A stretch of DNA of 64,000 nucleotides from Dyadobacter sp. NIV53 (GCF_019711195.1 NZ_CP081299.1:1-64000), one strand, 5' to 3'; shown: positions 44,950 through 54,877, counted from the stretch's first letter. The notes: generated from the sequence alone by a model not told the origin. Made by a program: numbers and translations.

Positions 44950-46200
44950 ATGAATAGTTATATCGTTACCATTACAATTATTGGAATTGCAACCCTGGGT
45001 ATGGCCTGGATGCCATCATTTACAAAAAAAACAGGTATTTCTGACTCCGTAGTTTATGTGCTGCTCGGTATTGTGGCCTATGAATGTATAGACATACTTC
45101 CTCCTCCCGATCCTATGGTGTATCAGGATTATGCGCTTCACTTAACAGAGCTTGTTGTTGTAATTTCACTCATGGGAACCGGATTGAAAATTGATAAACC
45201 GTTTTCCTTGAAGTCCTGGCAGGTTCCATTCAGAATGCTGACTGTTACCATGGTACTATGCATAGCCTCCGTCACATTCCTGGCCTGGTATTTCCTCCAT
45301 TTTGATCTGGCTTCTGCACTTCTGCTGGGAGCTGTCCTGGCTCCCACTGATCCAGTATTGGCGGCTGATGTTCAGGTTGGGCCACCTATGGAAGAAATAG
45401 TTGATGAAGTACGCTTTTCGTTAACTGCCGAAGCAGGAATGAACGATGGAATGGCCTTCCCCTTTACTTGGCTTGCTATTTTAGTTGCAGCGGCGTCAGG
45501 AGGTAGTATTTCAGGTGTTTTTCAGGAATGGCTGACAATCGATTTATTATATAAAATTATTTCAGGAGTAATACTTGGGATTTTATTAGGCAGATTACTG
45601 GCTTATCTGATTTTTAATTTTTCAGAAAAGAAGAAATTCATCAATTTAAACGATGGATTTATTGCTGTTGCTGCTGCTTTGTCCATTTTTGGCCTTGTTG
45701 AATTACTGCATGGTTATGGGTTTGTAGCTGTTTTTGTAGCCTCTGTAACGCTACGGAATTATGAGCTTGATAATGAATTTCATAAAGACCTGCATAGTTT
45801 TTCGGACCAGACAGAGCGGATTTTGGTTGCTATTGTTTTATTGATTTTTGGTGGCTGTCTTGTACACGGAATTCTGGATTATCTGACCTGGCCAATGGCT
45901 CTGCTATCTATCGTTTTTCTGCTGTTAATCCGGCCCATTTCCGGCCTAATTGCATTAATAGGAACAAGATTGCATATTAAAGAAAAACTGGGTATCAGCT
46001 TTTACGGCATACGCGGCATCGGTTCATTCTATTATCTTGCTTTTGCGCTGAAAGAAGAGCAGTTTACTTTGGGTAAGGAATTATGGTCAATGGTGTCATT
46101 TATTGTCCTGTGTTCTGTCCTGATCCACGGCCTTACAGCAACTAAGGTGATGACAAAACTAGAAAAGAAATTTTCACAGCCATTAGAATCTGAAACCTAA
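44950..46200 (+). CDS. Cation/proton antiporter (CPA1 type)
   Basis: A 416-residue inner-membrane antiporter with about 12 membrane helices. Seen: the TM4-type ALLLGAVLAPTDPVLAADVQ and the TM5 ND motif AEAGMNDGMAFPF, the aspartate pair expected for electroneutral Na+(K+)/H+ exchange in this family, plus GIRGIGSFYYLAFAL. The ATG at 44950 is used; a TTG three codons before is weak. Divergent from the RsmB-type gene. Confidence 0.9.
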   Translation: MNSYIVTITIIGIATLGMAWMPSFTKKTGISDSVVYVLLGIVAYECIDILPPPDPMVYQDYALHLTELVVVISLMGTGLKIDKPFSLKSWQVPFRMLTVTMVLCIASVTFLAWYFLHFDLASALLLGAVLAPTDPVLAADVQVGPPMEEIVDEVRFSLTAEAGMNDGMAFPFTWLAILVAAASGGSISGVFQEWLTIDLLYKIISGVILGILLGRLLAYLIFNFSEKKKFINLNDGFIAVAAALSIFGLVELLHGYGFVAVFVASVTLRNYELDNEFHKDLHSFSDQTERILVAIVLLIFGGCLVHGILDYLTWPMALLSIVFLLLIRPISGLIALIGTRLHIKEKLGISFYGIRGIGSFYYLAFALKEEQFTLGKELWSMVSFIVLCSVLIHGLTATKVMTKLEKKFSQPLESET

Positions 46201-46240
46201 CAGTCTTTTTCTAATACTTCTTTAAATTGATATAGCAAAC

Positions 46241-46705
46241 ATGGAAACTCAGTCAACTATTATTTGCCCGCCAGATCTGACTTCTCGTCCGTTGGGACTT
46301 GCAGTGGATGGATTTATCGCTCTGCCAATAGATAAGTTATTCAGGGCATGGACATCTCAGTTTGATTTATGGTTTGCGTCGCCCGCATCTTTTCTTTCCA
46401 AAGTGGAAGTAAATGCTCCGTTTTATTTTGAAACTTATTTTCAGGGAATCCGTTATCCGCATTACGGCCGATTTCTTAAAATTGAAGAACCACATCTGGT
46501 AGAAATGACATGGGTGACAGGCGAAGGAGGCACTGAAGGCGCCGAAACCGTTTTGACGATCGAACTTACTGCACATGAGGAAAATACTTTTTTACACCTT
46601 ACCCAGGCAGGATTTTCAAATGAAGCATCCAGAAACAAACATCAGGAAGCCTGGCCTTTAATATTGGATCAGCTGGAAGAAAGAATGTCCAGGCCGGCTG
46701 ATTGA
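46241..46705 (+). CDS. SRPBCC (AHSA1-like) domain protein
   Basis: A 154-residue protein with the AHSA1 pattern: PIDKLFRAWTSQFDLWFASP, then YFETYFQGIRYPHYGRFLKI, VEMTWVTGEGG and NKHQEAWPLILDQLEERM. Fourth or fifth member of the SRPBCC superfamily in the window. Separated by 40 bases from the antiporter and by 48 from the MmcQ gene, probably one operon. Ligand unknown. Confidence 0.83.
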   Translation: METQSTIICPPDLTSRPLGLAVDGFIALPIDKLFRAWTSQFDLWFASPASFLSKVEVNAPFYFETYFQGIRYPHYGRFLKIEEPHLVEMTWVTGEGGTEGAETVLTIELTAHEENTFLHLTQAGFSNEASRNKHQEAWPLILDQLEERMSRPAD

Positions 46706-46753
46706 ATAATTACCATATTTTTGGAGCACTGATTATCCTTAAAACAATACTAT

Positions 46754-47068
46754 ATGGTAACCAATGATCAATTCCGGCAATTTGCCTTGTCCTTTCCTGG
46801 AACAATAGAGCTTCCTCATTTTGAAAGAACTTCTTTTCGTATCAATAAAAAAATATTTGTTACACTTTCGGAAAAAGACAGGATTGCTAACTTTAAACTA
46901 ACACCAATTGATCAGTCATTTTTCTGTTCCATTGATACAGAAATTGTTTATCCGGTTCAAAATAAATGGGGGATTCAAGGATGGACATCGGCAAATCTGG
47001 AAATGATAGATAAAGAATTGCTCCTGGAATTACTAACTTCAGCTTTTAATGTAGTGAATTCAAAATAA
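46754..47068 (+). CDS. MmcQ/YjbR family protein
   Basis: A 104-residue protein of the MmcQ/YjbR fold (a double-wing DNA-binding-like fold): QFALSFPGTIELPHFERTSF, IFVTLSEKDRIANFKLTP and KWGIQGWTSANLEMIDKELL. Cytoplasmic, no catalytic residues seen. Function of the family is poorly defined. Confidence 0.85.
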   Translation: MVTNDQFRQFALSFPGTIELPHFERTSFRINKKIFVTLSEKDRIANFKLTPIDQSFFCSIDTEIVYPVQNKWGIQGWTSANLEMIDKELLLELLTSAFNVVNSK

Positions 47069-47182
47069 AAATCATCAATCCATGATTAATGTTAGGAATG
47101 TGACAATTTATTAATAAAATATTTCTAAAATCATCTCTATTTTGTATCTTGATAGTTCTAATCAGTCACAAAATTAATTGCG

Positions 47183-47659
47183 ATGAAAGGCCGGTCACTA
47201 TTACTAACTATTACATTAGCCGCATTTTTATCCGGCTTGTTGGATCTTGTAGTGGCGATCATCGTTTATTCAATCCTGCTCGATAAAACAACCGCTTTAA
47301 GAATCCTTCAATCAGTTGCCAGTGGTGTTTTTGGAAAGACAGCTTACAGCGGAGGAATTGAAATGGCAGTAATTGGCCTGGTTTTTCATTTCATAATTTC
47401 TTTTATTTTCACCTACCTGTATTTCTTTGCCTATACGCGTCTGGCGTTTTTACGAAAAGAACGGGTTTTCAGCGGTTTCGTCTTCGGCTTTTTTATCTGG
47501 CTTGTAATGAATCTGATCGTCCTTCCAATCACTTTTTCCGGCTTATTTCCTTCTGATTTTGTATCTGCTCTTATTGGGATCGCAATAATTATCATTTCTA
47601 TCGGAATTCCTGTTTCCCTCATTGCCCATTTCTATTACAACCGGACTTCCTTGAACTAG
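47183..47659 (+). CDS. Integral membrane protein, four helices (158 aa)
   Basis: Four predicted membrane segments: about residues 7-31 (ITLAAFLSGLLDLVVAIIVY), 59-84, 97-119 and 125-149. A Tyr/Arg loop (YTRLAFLRKERVFSG) sits in the middle, consistent with a cytoplasmic positive-inside loop. No confident family; similar in shape to YagU/DUF1440-type proteins. ATG 47183. Confidence 0.65.
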   Translation: MKGRSLLLTITLAAFLSGLLDLVVAIIVYSILLDKTTALRILQSVASGVFGKTAYSGGIEMAVIGLVFHFIISFIFTYLYFFAYTRLAFLRKERVFSGFVFGFFIWLVMNLIVLPITFSGLFPSDFVSALIGIAIIIISIGIPVSLIAHFYYNRTSLN

Positions 47660-48044
47660 CTAATCCAGTTTGCCAATACCCTTTTCTGTATTTCACCATT
47701 TCGACTTGTACAACCAATTCAGGTACCAGAACTGCTATGGAAGATTTCTTGAAATAATTCATTTAAGAATTATATAAATATCTGTTGTATATTGCCGGTC
47801 AGTTTTTTACTGGATATGACAAAATTAAGTATGTAAATATCTAAATTTTAAGCCATTAATAGAATAATTGCAATTCTAACCTTGTTAAATAGCTTTATTA
47901 CAGATAGATAATAGTAATTTGTAGCAATATCTTATATTTATAAATCTCAACTATTTCGTAATAAACTTATAAGAAAATTACTACAATATAAATATTTCAA
48001 GAATCGAATCTCTTAAATTATATATTTTACATAAAAAACAAGTG
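47660..48044. other. AT-rich intergenic region, no gene seen
   Basis: About 385 bases of very AT-rich DNA. No palindrome or coding frame of note; likely holds the promoter of the DUF2147 gene, but no TAnnTTTG box with correct spacing was found. Confidence 0.5.
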
Positions 48045-48482
48045 ATGCAAAAACTAGCTTTATCAATACTTTTATTTCTATTCTCCCTGATAACATTTGC
48101 ACAAAATAACGATGCTGACAGGATAATAGGTGAATGGCTGAATGAAGATAAAGATGGAAAAATAGAAATATATAAAACAGGTAATACCTACTTTGGAAAA
48201 GTAATATGGGGTAACAGCATTTATGAGGATGACGGACAAACATTAAAAAAAGACCTGAAAAACCCGGATGAAAAATTGAGGCAACGGAATATTTTAAATA
48301 TGGTTGTATTGAGTAATTTCACTTATTCTGAGGACATTTTTGATAACGGTAAAATTTACGATCCGAAAAGTGGCAAGACATACAACTGCACGATGAAATT
48401 GAAAGATAATAAACTGGAAATTCGCGGATATGTTGGAATTTCATTACTTGGACATTCGACCTACTGGGAAAAATCTGAATAA
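48045..48482 (+). CDS. DUF2147 family secreted protein
   Basis: A 145-residue protein with a signal peptide (LALSILLFLFSLITFAQ). Its DUF2147 core reads IIGEWLNEDKDGKIEIYKTG, YFGKVIWGNS and LRGYVGISLLGHSTYWEK-like (IRGYVGISLLGHSTYW in this sequence). Periplasmic beta-barrel-like lipocalin fold by family; function not known. The ATG at 48045 is preferred to an in-frame GTG one codon earlier. Confidence 0.85.
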   Translation: MQKLALSILLFLFSLITFAQNNDADRIIGEWLNEDKDGKIEIYKTGNTYFGKVIWGNSIYEDDGQTLKKDLKNPDEKLRQRNILNMVVLSNFTYSEDIFDNGKIYDPKSGKTYNCTMKLKDNKLEIRGYVGISLLGHSTYWEKSE

Positions 48483-48581
48483 TATTTGAAGAGCAACTAT
48501 ACCAAAGGAAAGCAGACTTTAAAGTTAAAAGGGAATACAAAGCATAAAGTTGTTGTTGTCGGATAAAGACATTTTGAAGCA

Positions 48582-49595
48582 ATGACTCATATCAAATTAG
48601 GAATACTCGACCAATCCATTGTAAGACAAGGAAGTACAGTTCAGGAAGCCATTCTGGAAACTGTTGCTACGGCAAAACTGGCCGAAGAGCTTGGTTACAG
48701 CCGGTTCTGGGTTTCCGAACACCATAATTCTACATTTATTGCAGGCTCCACACCAGAAGTTCTCATGGTGAAACTGGCGGACGCAACCAATCATATCCGG
48801 ATTGGTTCAGGAGGTATTATGCTGCCAAATCATAGTGCTTTAAAAGTAGCTGAAAATTTTCGTATGCTTGAAACCCTTTTTCCTGGCCGTATTGACCTGG
48901 GTATGGGACGTGCTCCGGGTACAGACAGGATCACTTCTTCGATCCTCAATCCTTCCAATGATTTTAGTGAAACAAGTTATCTGCGTCAGCTGGAACATTT
49001 ACAGCATTTTTTTAATGATACAGCGGGTACCGAACGCGGATTTATTTATGCTACGCCACAATCTGCAACCATTCCCATGCAGTGGATACTTAGTTCCAGC
49101 GGTGGAAGCAGCAGTATAGCTGCCAGGTTCGGGTTAGGGCTTGCGGTTGCCAAATTTATCAATGGCTTTGTCAGACCAGATGTCGTGGAAACTTACCGCA
49201 AACAATTCAGGCCATCGGAACAATATCCGAAACCACATGCCTTGCTCTCCGTATTTGTTCTTTGTGGCGAAACGGAAGAAAAAGCCAGGGATCTGAGAAA
49301 AATGATGGACTATATTTTGGTAGAGTTTGAACGAGGAAAATTCGGACCTTTCCCGGATGCAGAAACAGTCAGAAATTACCGTTTTAGTGCTGGTGAACTT
49401 GAACGGATCAGATACAACAGCGGCAGGATCATTTCAGGAACAGCTGAGGATGTAAAGGAACAGCTTACTGCACTTGCCAATGAATTTGATGTAGACGAAA
49501 TCATTATTTCGACCATGGCAGACAGTGCGTCAAACAGAGTCAGATCATTTGAATTGGTTTCAGAAGCATTTAGTTTGCGGGAGACCGTAGTTTAA
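48582..49595 (+). CDS. LLM class flavin-dependent monooxygenase
   Basis: A 337-residue luciferase-like oxidoreductase. Seen: LGILDQSIVRQGSTVQEAI, FWVSEHHNSTFIAGSTPEVL (conserved His pair), GSGGIMLPNHSALKVAENF, ETLFPGRIDLGMGRAPGTD and the closing DVDEIIISTMADS. Uses FMNH2 supplied by a reductase; an FMN reductase gene lies 1 kb downstream. The substrate is not predictable from sequence. Confidence 0.9.
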   Translation: MTHIKLGILDQSIVRQGSTVQEAILETVATAKLAEELGYSRFWVSEHHNSTFIAGSTPEVLMVKLADATNHIRIGSGGIMLPNHSALKVAENFRMLETLFPGRIDLGMGRAPGTDRITSSILNPSNDFSETSYLRQLEHLQHFFNDTAGTERGFIYATPQSATIPMQWILSSSGGSSSIAARFGLGLAVAKFINGFVRPDVVETYRKQFRPSEQYPKPHALLSVFVLCGETEEKARDLRKMMDYILVEFERGKFGPFPDAETVRNYRFSAGELERIRYNSGRIISGTAEDVKEQLTALANEFDVDEIIISTMADSASNRVRSFELVSEAFSLRETVV

Positions 49596-49636
49596 GGTTA
49601 TTTTTGTGTTTTATCACAAAGACCTCAAACTCACCA

Positions 49637-50578
49637 ATGAACCGCTTTGACCGTATTACAGCAATTTTGATCCAGCTGCAATCACGCAAGATTGTAAAAG
49701 CGCAGGATTTGGCTCAACGGTTTGAGATCAGTTTGCGGACAGTGTACAGAGATATGAATACGCTTGCGGAAGCAGGCGTACCAATTATAGGTGAGGCAGG
49801 TGTTGGTTATTCTCTTATGGAGGGCTATCGCCTGCCTCCTGTTATGTTTACAAAGGAAGAAGCACGGACATTTATAACAGCAGAAAAACTGATGGAAAAA
49901 TTCACCGATTTTCCAACTCAGTCGCAATACCAGTCTGCGATGTATAAAATAAAAGCTGTTTTGAGAAACAGTGAAAAATCAATGGTGGAAAATCTCGAAA
50001 ACCATATACAGGTCAGGCGCAGGAATGTCGCTTTTAACTCACTGGAAAGCAATGTTCTCGATTCTCTTCTTAAAAGTATAGTCGACCGCAAGGCAGTCAG
50101 AATCGATTATCATGGAATAAATTCTGAGGAAAAAACGGAAAGAATTATTGAGCCTGTCGGGATTTATCACGAAACCAATTATTGGTACACCATCGCCTAT
50201 TGCCATCTCAGATATGCTTACAGAAATTTTCGCTCAGACAGAATTGAAAAAGTAGAACCAACCGATCATCCTTTTCAACATCAGCATGCTCCGCTGGATG
50301 AATTTTTAACCAAAATAAAGGACAAACAAAATCTAAAGTTGATTGTCATTCTCGTGCCCAGAAACATTTCCAGGTATTTTCAGGATCAAAAATATTATTA
50401 CGGTTTTGTCTCAGAAAAAGTCTCTGGTAACAGTATTGAGATGACCTTTTTAAGTAATTCACTTGAAGGCTTTGCACGCTGGTACTTGATGATCGCTCCG
50501 GAAGCTACAATTATTGAGCCGCTGTCATTAAAAGAACAATTAAAAAAGCTTGTTCTGGATATTTCCGGGAAATTATAA
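49637..50578 (+). CDS. WYL-domain transcriptional regulator (YafY type)
   Basis: A 313-residue regulator with an N-terminal HTH_11-like domain (RFDRITAILIQLQSRKIVKA, QDLAQRFEISLRTVYRDMNT) and a central WYL-type ligand-sensing domain (about 140-230; GIYHETNYWYTIAYC, YRNFRSDRIEKV). The ATG at 49637 is used; the upstream GTG would add an unsupported extension. Located between the flavin monooxygenase and FMN reductase genes, so it may control one or both. Confidence 0.88.
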   Translation: MNRFDRITAILIQLQSRKIVKAQDLAQRFEISLRTVYRDMNTLAEAGVPIIGEAGVGYSLMEGYRLPPVMFTKEEARTFITAEKLMEKFTDFPTQSQYQSAMYKIKAVLRNSEKSMVENLENHIQVRRRNVAFNSLESNVLDSLLKSIVDRKAVRIDYHGINSEEKTERIIEPVGIYHETNYWYTIAYCHLRYAYRNFRSDRIEKVEPTDHPFQHQHAPLDEFLTKIKDKQNLKLIVILVPRNISRYFQDQKYYYGFVSEKVSGNSIEMTFLSNSLEGFARWYLMIAPEATIIEPLSLKEQLKKLVLDISGKL

Positions 50579-50640
50579 ATTTTAGTTTTATCCAGGTAAA
50601 CTTAATTTGAAAGGCTCAGCACTTTTATAACATAATAACA

Positions 50641-51181
50641 ATGAGCAGTAACAAAATTATCAGCATTCTGGGAATTTCAGGAAGCCTTCTGTGATAACTC
50701 TTCCAATACGAATATTTTAAAGGCTTTGACTGGTTTATTTCCAGATCATGTATCATTTAAATTATTTGAAAAATTAGATCAAATACCTCCTTTCAACCCG
50801 GGAGATGATGAAAATGAAGCAATTAAAATTTTTAAGCAAGAAATATCAACCGCAAACGGAGTTATTATTTGCACTCCTGAATATGCATATGGCGTTCCCG
50901 GTACGCTGAAAAATGCACTGGACTGGACGGTTTCTACCGGAGAATTTAATGAAAAACCTATATCTGCAATTAGCGCATCTCCATTAAACAGCGGAGGGGA
51001 AAAAGCACTCGCTTCCCTCCTTCTGACGTTAACAGCTTTGGGGACAAATAAGAATGACCAATCCTCTCTTTCCATTCCCAATATCAAAATTAAGATGAGT
51101 GCATCGGGCATGATTACCGACCAGCAAACCATTGACCAACTTCGTTTACAGGTTAATAATCTTTTGGAGATAATCGGCTGA
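50641..51181 (+). pseudogene. NADPH-dependent FMN reductase, split by a frameshift
   Basis: The N-terminal ISILGISGSL (flavodoxin-like phosphate-binding loop) runs into a stop at 50692-50694 because of one extra T (AGCCTTCTGTGATAAC). Removing it restores GSLRDNSSNTNILKALTGLF, which joins the C-terminal part IICTPEYAYGVPGTLKNALD and IADQ-type tail up to 51181; about 179 residues. This is the standard NADPH:FMN reductase pattern with P-E-Y near the flavin. Candidate partner of the LLM monooxygenase. Likely a sequence error. Confidence 0.85.
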
Positions 51182-51318
51182 TGAACACAACAACTCGATT
51201 GGTAAATAAATATTGATTTAATAATAAAATTCCTTACAATAAGAAAAGAATACAAAACCTATATTCTTTGTATAAAATATTTACTTTTGGGTTTCGTAGC
51301 CATTAAATATTTTACACA

Positions 51319-52598
51319 ATGAAATTTGAGACCTTACAACTCCATGCCGGACAGGTGCCCGATCCGGTGACGAACTCACGTGCAGTACCACTTTACCAGA
51401 CTACTTCCTATGTATTCAACAATGCGGAACATGCTGCTAATTTGTTTGCTTTAAAGGAATTCGGTAATGTTTATACCCGGATCATGAATCCGACAACTGA
51501 TATTTTTGAAAAAGAATTGCTGCGTTGGAAGGCGGTGTTGGTGCACTGGCAACTGCTTCCGGCCATTCAGCGCAATTTATCGCTATCAATAATATCACTA
51601 CAGTCGGGGACAACTTTGTAACAACTTCGTTTTTATACGGAGGTTCTTACAACCAGTTTAAAAATTCATTCAAAAATATTGGTGTTGAAGCCCGTTTTGC
51701 TGATGGGGATGATGTGTCCAGTTTCGAAAAACTGATTGATGATAAAACAAAATTCATCTTTCTGGAAACCATAGGTAATCCAAGTTTCAGTGTCCCTGAT
51801 TTCGAAGCATTTTCTGCACTGGCCACCAAATACGATTTGCCGCTCATGGTAGATAATACCTTCGGAGCAGCAGGAGCCATATTTCAGCCGTTTAAACACG
51901 GAGCACATATCATTGTTGAATCGGCAACCAAATGGATTGGCGGCCATGGTACTTCTATCGGCGGCGTAATTGTAGACGGTGGAAATTACAATTGGGGTAA
52001 TGGTAAATTCCCCCAGTTCACAGCACCTTCCGAAAGTTACCACGGCATGGTTTATAATGACGTTTTCGGAAGTGCAGGGCCGTTCGGGAATATCCAGTTT
52101 ATTATCCGTGCCCGTGTTGAAGGATTACGTGACTGGGGCCCTGCAGGTTCGCCGTTCAATTCATTCCTCTTTTTACAAGGCCTGGAAACGCTTTCTTTAC
52201 GCGTTGAACGTATTGCTGAAAATGCATTAAAGCTCGCAACATGGCTTGAAAAAAATGATAAAATCGACGGTGTCAATTACATTGGTTTAGAAGGTAATAA
52301 GTACCACGGACTGGCAAAAAAATATCTCACGCGCGGATTTGGAGGCGTACTTTCCTTCACCTTGAAAGGAGATAAAAAAACAGCGGAAACCTTCGTTGAT
52401 AAACTGAAACTGATCAGCAACGTAGCCAATGTGGGTGATGCCAAAACATTGATAATCCATCCTGCATCCACCACACATTCACAGTTATCTGAAAATGAGC
52501 AGATAGCAGCCGGAGTATTACCTACTCAATTGCGTATTTCAACAGGAATTGAGCATATTGATGATATCATAGCAGATATCGAAGCGGCATTGGCGTAA
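51319..52598 (+). pseudogene. metY: O-acetylhomoserine aminocarboxypropyltransferase (homocysteine synthase), split by a frameshift
   Basis: PLP enzyme that makes homocysteine from O-acetylhomoserine and sulfide. The first part reads LQLHAGQVPDPVTNSRAVPL, YQTTSYVFNNAEHAANLFAL and YTRIMNPTTDIFEK. The frame breaks at TTTTTGAAAAAGAATTGC (about 51504-51521). One more A restores FEKRIAALEGGVGALATASG and the rest: PLMVDNTFGAAG and the PLP-lysine region VESATKWIGGHGTSIGG, to the stop at 52598. The missing A is in the same AAAAAGAA context as three other breaks in this window. Complete, about 426 residues, otherwise intact. A -7 box TACTTTTG lies at 51282-51289. Confidence 0.88.
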
Positions 52599-52600
52599 AG

Positions 52601-52743
52601 GTTTCAACGCAGAGGAAGGAGCGTTTGACGCATAGTGCATTGGAAATTAAAAGAGAAGTCAACTTTTTAAAAGTTGACTTCTCTCATTTGGAACAGACAA
52701 TCTCTACGGCCTCTGCCCAAACGCTCCTTCCCTTCGTTGAAAC
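52601..52743. repeat. Nested palindromic element between convergent genes
   Basis: The outer arms are 52601-52627 and 52718-52743, matching over GTTTCAACG and GGAAGGAGCGTTTG. The inner perfect palindrome is 52652-52684: 16-bp arms AGAGAAGTCAACTTTT, one central base. The whole 143 bp can form a long cruciform. It lies between the stops of metY and the S9 peptidase, where it may end both transcripts, but it is far larger than an ordinary terminator and reads like a non-coding repeat of the kind scattered between Bacteroidota genes. Confidence 0.75.
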
Positions 52744-52746
52744 TCT

Positions 52747-54877
52747 CTATTCCGATATCCCTTCCAAAGCAAACAAAAACGAATACTGTAAAGCAATCTC
52801 CTTCAGATATTCGAACCTTCCGGATGCACCACCGTGGCCGGCATCCATATTCGTTTTTAATATCAGCACATTCTTATCTGTTTTATGCGTCCGCAAACGT
52901 GCTACCCATTTAGCAGGTTCGAAATACTGTACCTGGCTGTCATGCAGGCCCGTCGTTACAAGCATATTAGGATAATCCTTTTTTACAACATTGTCATATG
53001 GAGAATAAGACTTCATGTAGAAGTATGATTCTTTGTTAGTCGGATTACCCCATTCGTCAAACTCATTGGTAGTCAATGGAATGCTTTCATCCAGCATGGT
53101 TGTCACCACATCCACAAAGGGAACATCAGCCACAATTCCATGCCACAGATCGGGGCGAAGATTGGCAATGGCTCCCATCAGCAAACCACCTGCACTTCCA
53201 CCTTCAGCGTATAAATGAGCCTTTGAAGTATATTTTTCGCTTATTAAATATTCACCACAGGCAATAAAATCATCAAAAGTATTTTTCTTTTTAAACAGCT
53301 TACCATCTTCATACCATTGCCTGCCCATTTCCTGCCCACCGCGTACATGTGCAATGGCAAATGCAAAACCCCTGTTCAACAGACTTAACCTTGTCGAGCT
53401 AAATCCCGCATCCATGCTGTTTCCATATGAACCGTATGCGTATAGCAGTAACGGAGCATTACCGTCTTTTTCAAAACCTTTTTTATAGACTACCGAAACA
53501 GGAATTTTCAATCCGTCTTTGGACGTTGCATACAACCTTTCCGTTACATATTCTTCCGGATCGTAGCCACCTACCACTTCCTGTCTTTTCTTCAATTCTT
53601 TGGCTTTTGTTTCCATGTTGTAATCATACACAGAATTCGGCGTCGTCAGTGAAGTATAAATGTAGCGCAATGAAGTGCTGTTGAATTCCGGGTTGGAACC
53701 TGTATAGGCCGCGTATGCCGGTTCGCCAAAATCAACGTAATGTTCATCTTTGGTTTTATTGTTACGGATGCGTAACTGCAGCAAACCATTTTTTCTTTCT
53801 GTTACAACCAGAAAATCTTTGAAAACATCAATTCCTTCCAGCAGTACATCTTTACGCGTCGCAATTACCTCTTTCCAGTTTTCTACACCTGTTTTATTCA
53901 GAGGCGTTTCCATCAATTTAAAATTCAGCGCATCTTTATTGGTAACGATCAGGAATTTATCATTCTGGTGATCAATATCATACAATACATCTTTCATTCT
54001 TGGCTGGAAAACCTCAAACTTCCCTTCCGGATTGTCCGCATCCAGTATCCTGTATTCCGATGACATCGTCGCTGAAGAGCCTATGATAATGTATTTTTCA
54101 GACTTCGTTTTGCCAACACCGATGTAATTGCTCTTGTCCTTTTCGGCATAAACTACCACATCCTGTTTATCATCTGTACCTAACGTATGCCTTTTGATTT
54201 TTTCACTCAGCAAGGTTTTAGGATTCGTTGCTGTGTAAAATAAAGTCTTGTTATCATTTCCCCATTCCGATCCCCCGCTCGCAAGGAAAAATTGCGTCGG
54301 ACAAGGTTTCACCTGTTTCAAGATTTTTAATGTGGATCGTGTATTGCCTTCTCGAAACCGTGTCGACACCATAAGCCAGTAATTTATTATCAGGACTTAC
54401 ATTGAAACCGGCTGCTGAATAATATGGATGGTCTTTTGCCAGATCATCCACATCCAGCAGAATTTCTTCGGGTGCACTCAGCGATCCTTTTTTACGGCAG
54501 TATTTAAAGTATTGTTTACCTTCTTCACTTCTTGTATAATAAAAATAACCATTGCTGAAAACAGGAACGGACTCGTCCTTCTCTTTGATACGCCCTTTCA
54601 TTTCCGTGTAAAGATCTGACTGAAACTTTTTGGTTCCGGCCATCATGGTTTCTGTGTATCCGTTCTCAGCTTTCAGGTAGTCGACCACCTTTGTACTGTC
54701 CGGACCGTTACTGAAAAAATCGGCCATCCAGTAATATTCATCATTGCGTTTGTCTCCGTGCATTCCGGTTTCATGCGCTTTCATTTCTGCTACGGGCGGC
54801 GTTGCACCCGGCCATTGATATGCTTGTTTCACTTCTTTATTTTGATTACAGGAAAAAATTAGAACAGTTAAAATCAA
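52747..54877 (-). pseudogene. S9 family oligopeptidase (oligopeptidase B type), lipoprotein, split by a frameshift
   Basis: The N-terminal part (from about 54877 to 54254) has KAHETGMHGDKRNDEYYWMA, a WMAD-type propeller start, and a lipoprotein-like leader ending VLIFSC. The C-terminal part (to 52747) has the beta-propeller, then the catalytic domain: Ser in YAEGGSAGGLLMG, Asp in GLHDSQVQY, His in MDAGHGGASG. One T too many in AATTTTTCC (about 54293) breaks the frame between LSDAI and FLASGGSEWGND. Repaired length is about 709 residues. Start codon uncertain: TTG at 54877 is the first candidate, no in-frame ATG exists. Confidence 0.85.

Noticed and set aside
10003..51521. Programmed -1 ribosomal frameshifting at AAAAAG
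   Set aside because: The four sites do not share codon phase and lack the classic X-XXY-YYZ heptamer and a clear downstream pseudoknot.
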